NCBI GenBank assembly: GCA_021647885.1
Contig: JAKITV010000002.1
Span: forward strand, 1-64,000
Reading direction: 5' to 3'
Origin: Flavobacteriaceae bacterium
Lineage (GTDB): Bacteria; Bacteroidota; Bacteroidia; Flavobacteriales; Flavobacteriaceae
DNA length: 64,000 bases
Shown: positions 63,841 through 64,000 of the stretch, one piece after another
How the letters are laid out: each line of letters begins with the position of its first letter
Position numbering within the stretch: the stretch's first letter is position 1
Notes under the pieces: generated by a model
Told to the model about the DNA's origin: nothing
What the model saw: only the letters and a program-made list of their open reading frames with translations
The model's database searches: none
Translations under genes and position numbers: made by a program

Positions 63841-64000
63841 TTAAGGTGCTGGATTTGGTATAGCAGCATGTACTGTATTAATATCTTCTATAATTTCTTT
63901 ACTCAATACTACATTAATACTTGAAATATTTTCTTTAAGTTGATTTAAATTTGTAGCTCCAATAATAGTACTTGTAATAAATGGTTGTTGATTTACAAAA
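63841..64000 (-). CDS. Aldo/keto reductase, C-terminal end (runs off right edge)
   Basis: The last 52 residues are visible, reading leftwards to the stop at 63841-63843. TSTIIGATNLNQLKENI and VLSKEIIEDINTVHAAIPNP match the C-terminus of YhdN/Tas-type aldo/keto reductases, where the GAT(N) segment helps to bind NADP(H). The active site is outside the window. Confidence 0.8.
   Translation of the reverse strand, partial: FVNQQPFITSTIIGATNLNQLKENISSINVVLSKEIIEDINTVHAAIPNPAP

Overview
The window looks like the chromosome of a low-GC marine Flavobacteriaceae (Bacteroidota). Reasons: alternative complex III with a caa3-type oxidase in one operon, the gliding genes gldD/gldE next to ssb and mutY, GLPGLI and DUF5686 proteins, promoters of the Bacteroidota type (-7 box TAnnTTTG), and no Shine-Dalgarno-like sequence before most starts. 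I would not go below family level.

Layout. 1-5.7 kb: partial malic enzyme, a LacI-type regulator, an AAA/DUF4143-type ATPase inserted at the end of queG (with a second, broken queG 3' end beyond it), a GIY-YIG protein bracketed by short repeats, and ruvB. 5.8-17.3 kb: one leftward respiratory operon, actABCDEF-coxB-coxA. 17.5-24 kb: a SPOR protein, the gldD-gldE-ssb-mutY block, HU plus a 29-residue basic protein, RNase G with a structured leader. 24-31.5 kb: small proteins, waaA, a DegT aminotransferase and galE, an amidohydrolase, lspA and fabD. 31.5-42.7 kb: an FAD oxidoreductase, a BKACE/acyltransferase pair, folA-tonB-thyA, a nucleoside transporter with a bifunctional nuclease, etfAB and pdhB. 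42.8-50.7 kb: a DUF5686 outer-membrane protein, a YaaC-like gene between inverted repeats, the membrane pyrophosphatase, and a deoxynucleoside kinase. 50.7-59.7 kb: a second AAA/DUF4143 ATPase inserted at the end of a response-regulator gene, then a divergent two-component/GLPGLI module. 59.9-64 kb: an M28 peptidase, a DinB protein, metK with a SAM-II-like riboswitch, a 211-bp MITE, and the end of an aldo/keto reductase.

The core genes are ordinary. The most interesting pattern is that both solitary ATPase genes sit between two diverged copies of the 3' end of the neighbouring gene (queG; the response regulator). The differences between copies are largely synonymous, which suggests single-gene cassettes that arrive with, or duplicate, the end of their target gene. 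A second candidate system is the two-component module: five TTAAC half-sites at exactly 10-bp spacing lie between the histidine kinase and a TlpA-like/GLPGLI/GLPGLI/outer-membrane-receptor operon. Other signals are a two-copy 163-bp inverted-repeat element located at gene stop codons, a textbook MITE with a 10-bp target duplication, and the SAM-II-like leader of metK. No tRNA, rRNA or CRISPR array was seen. All alignments and identities were done by eye.
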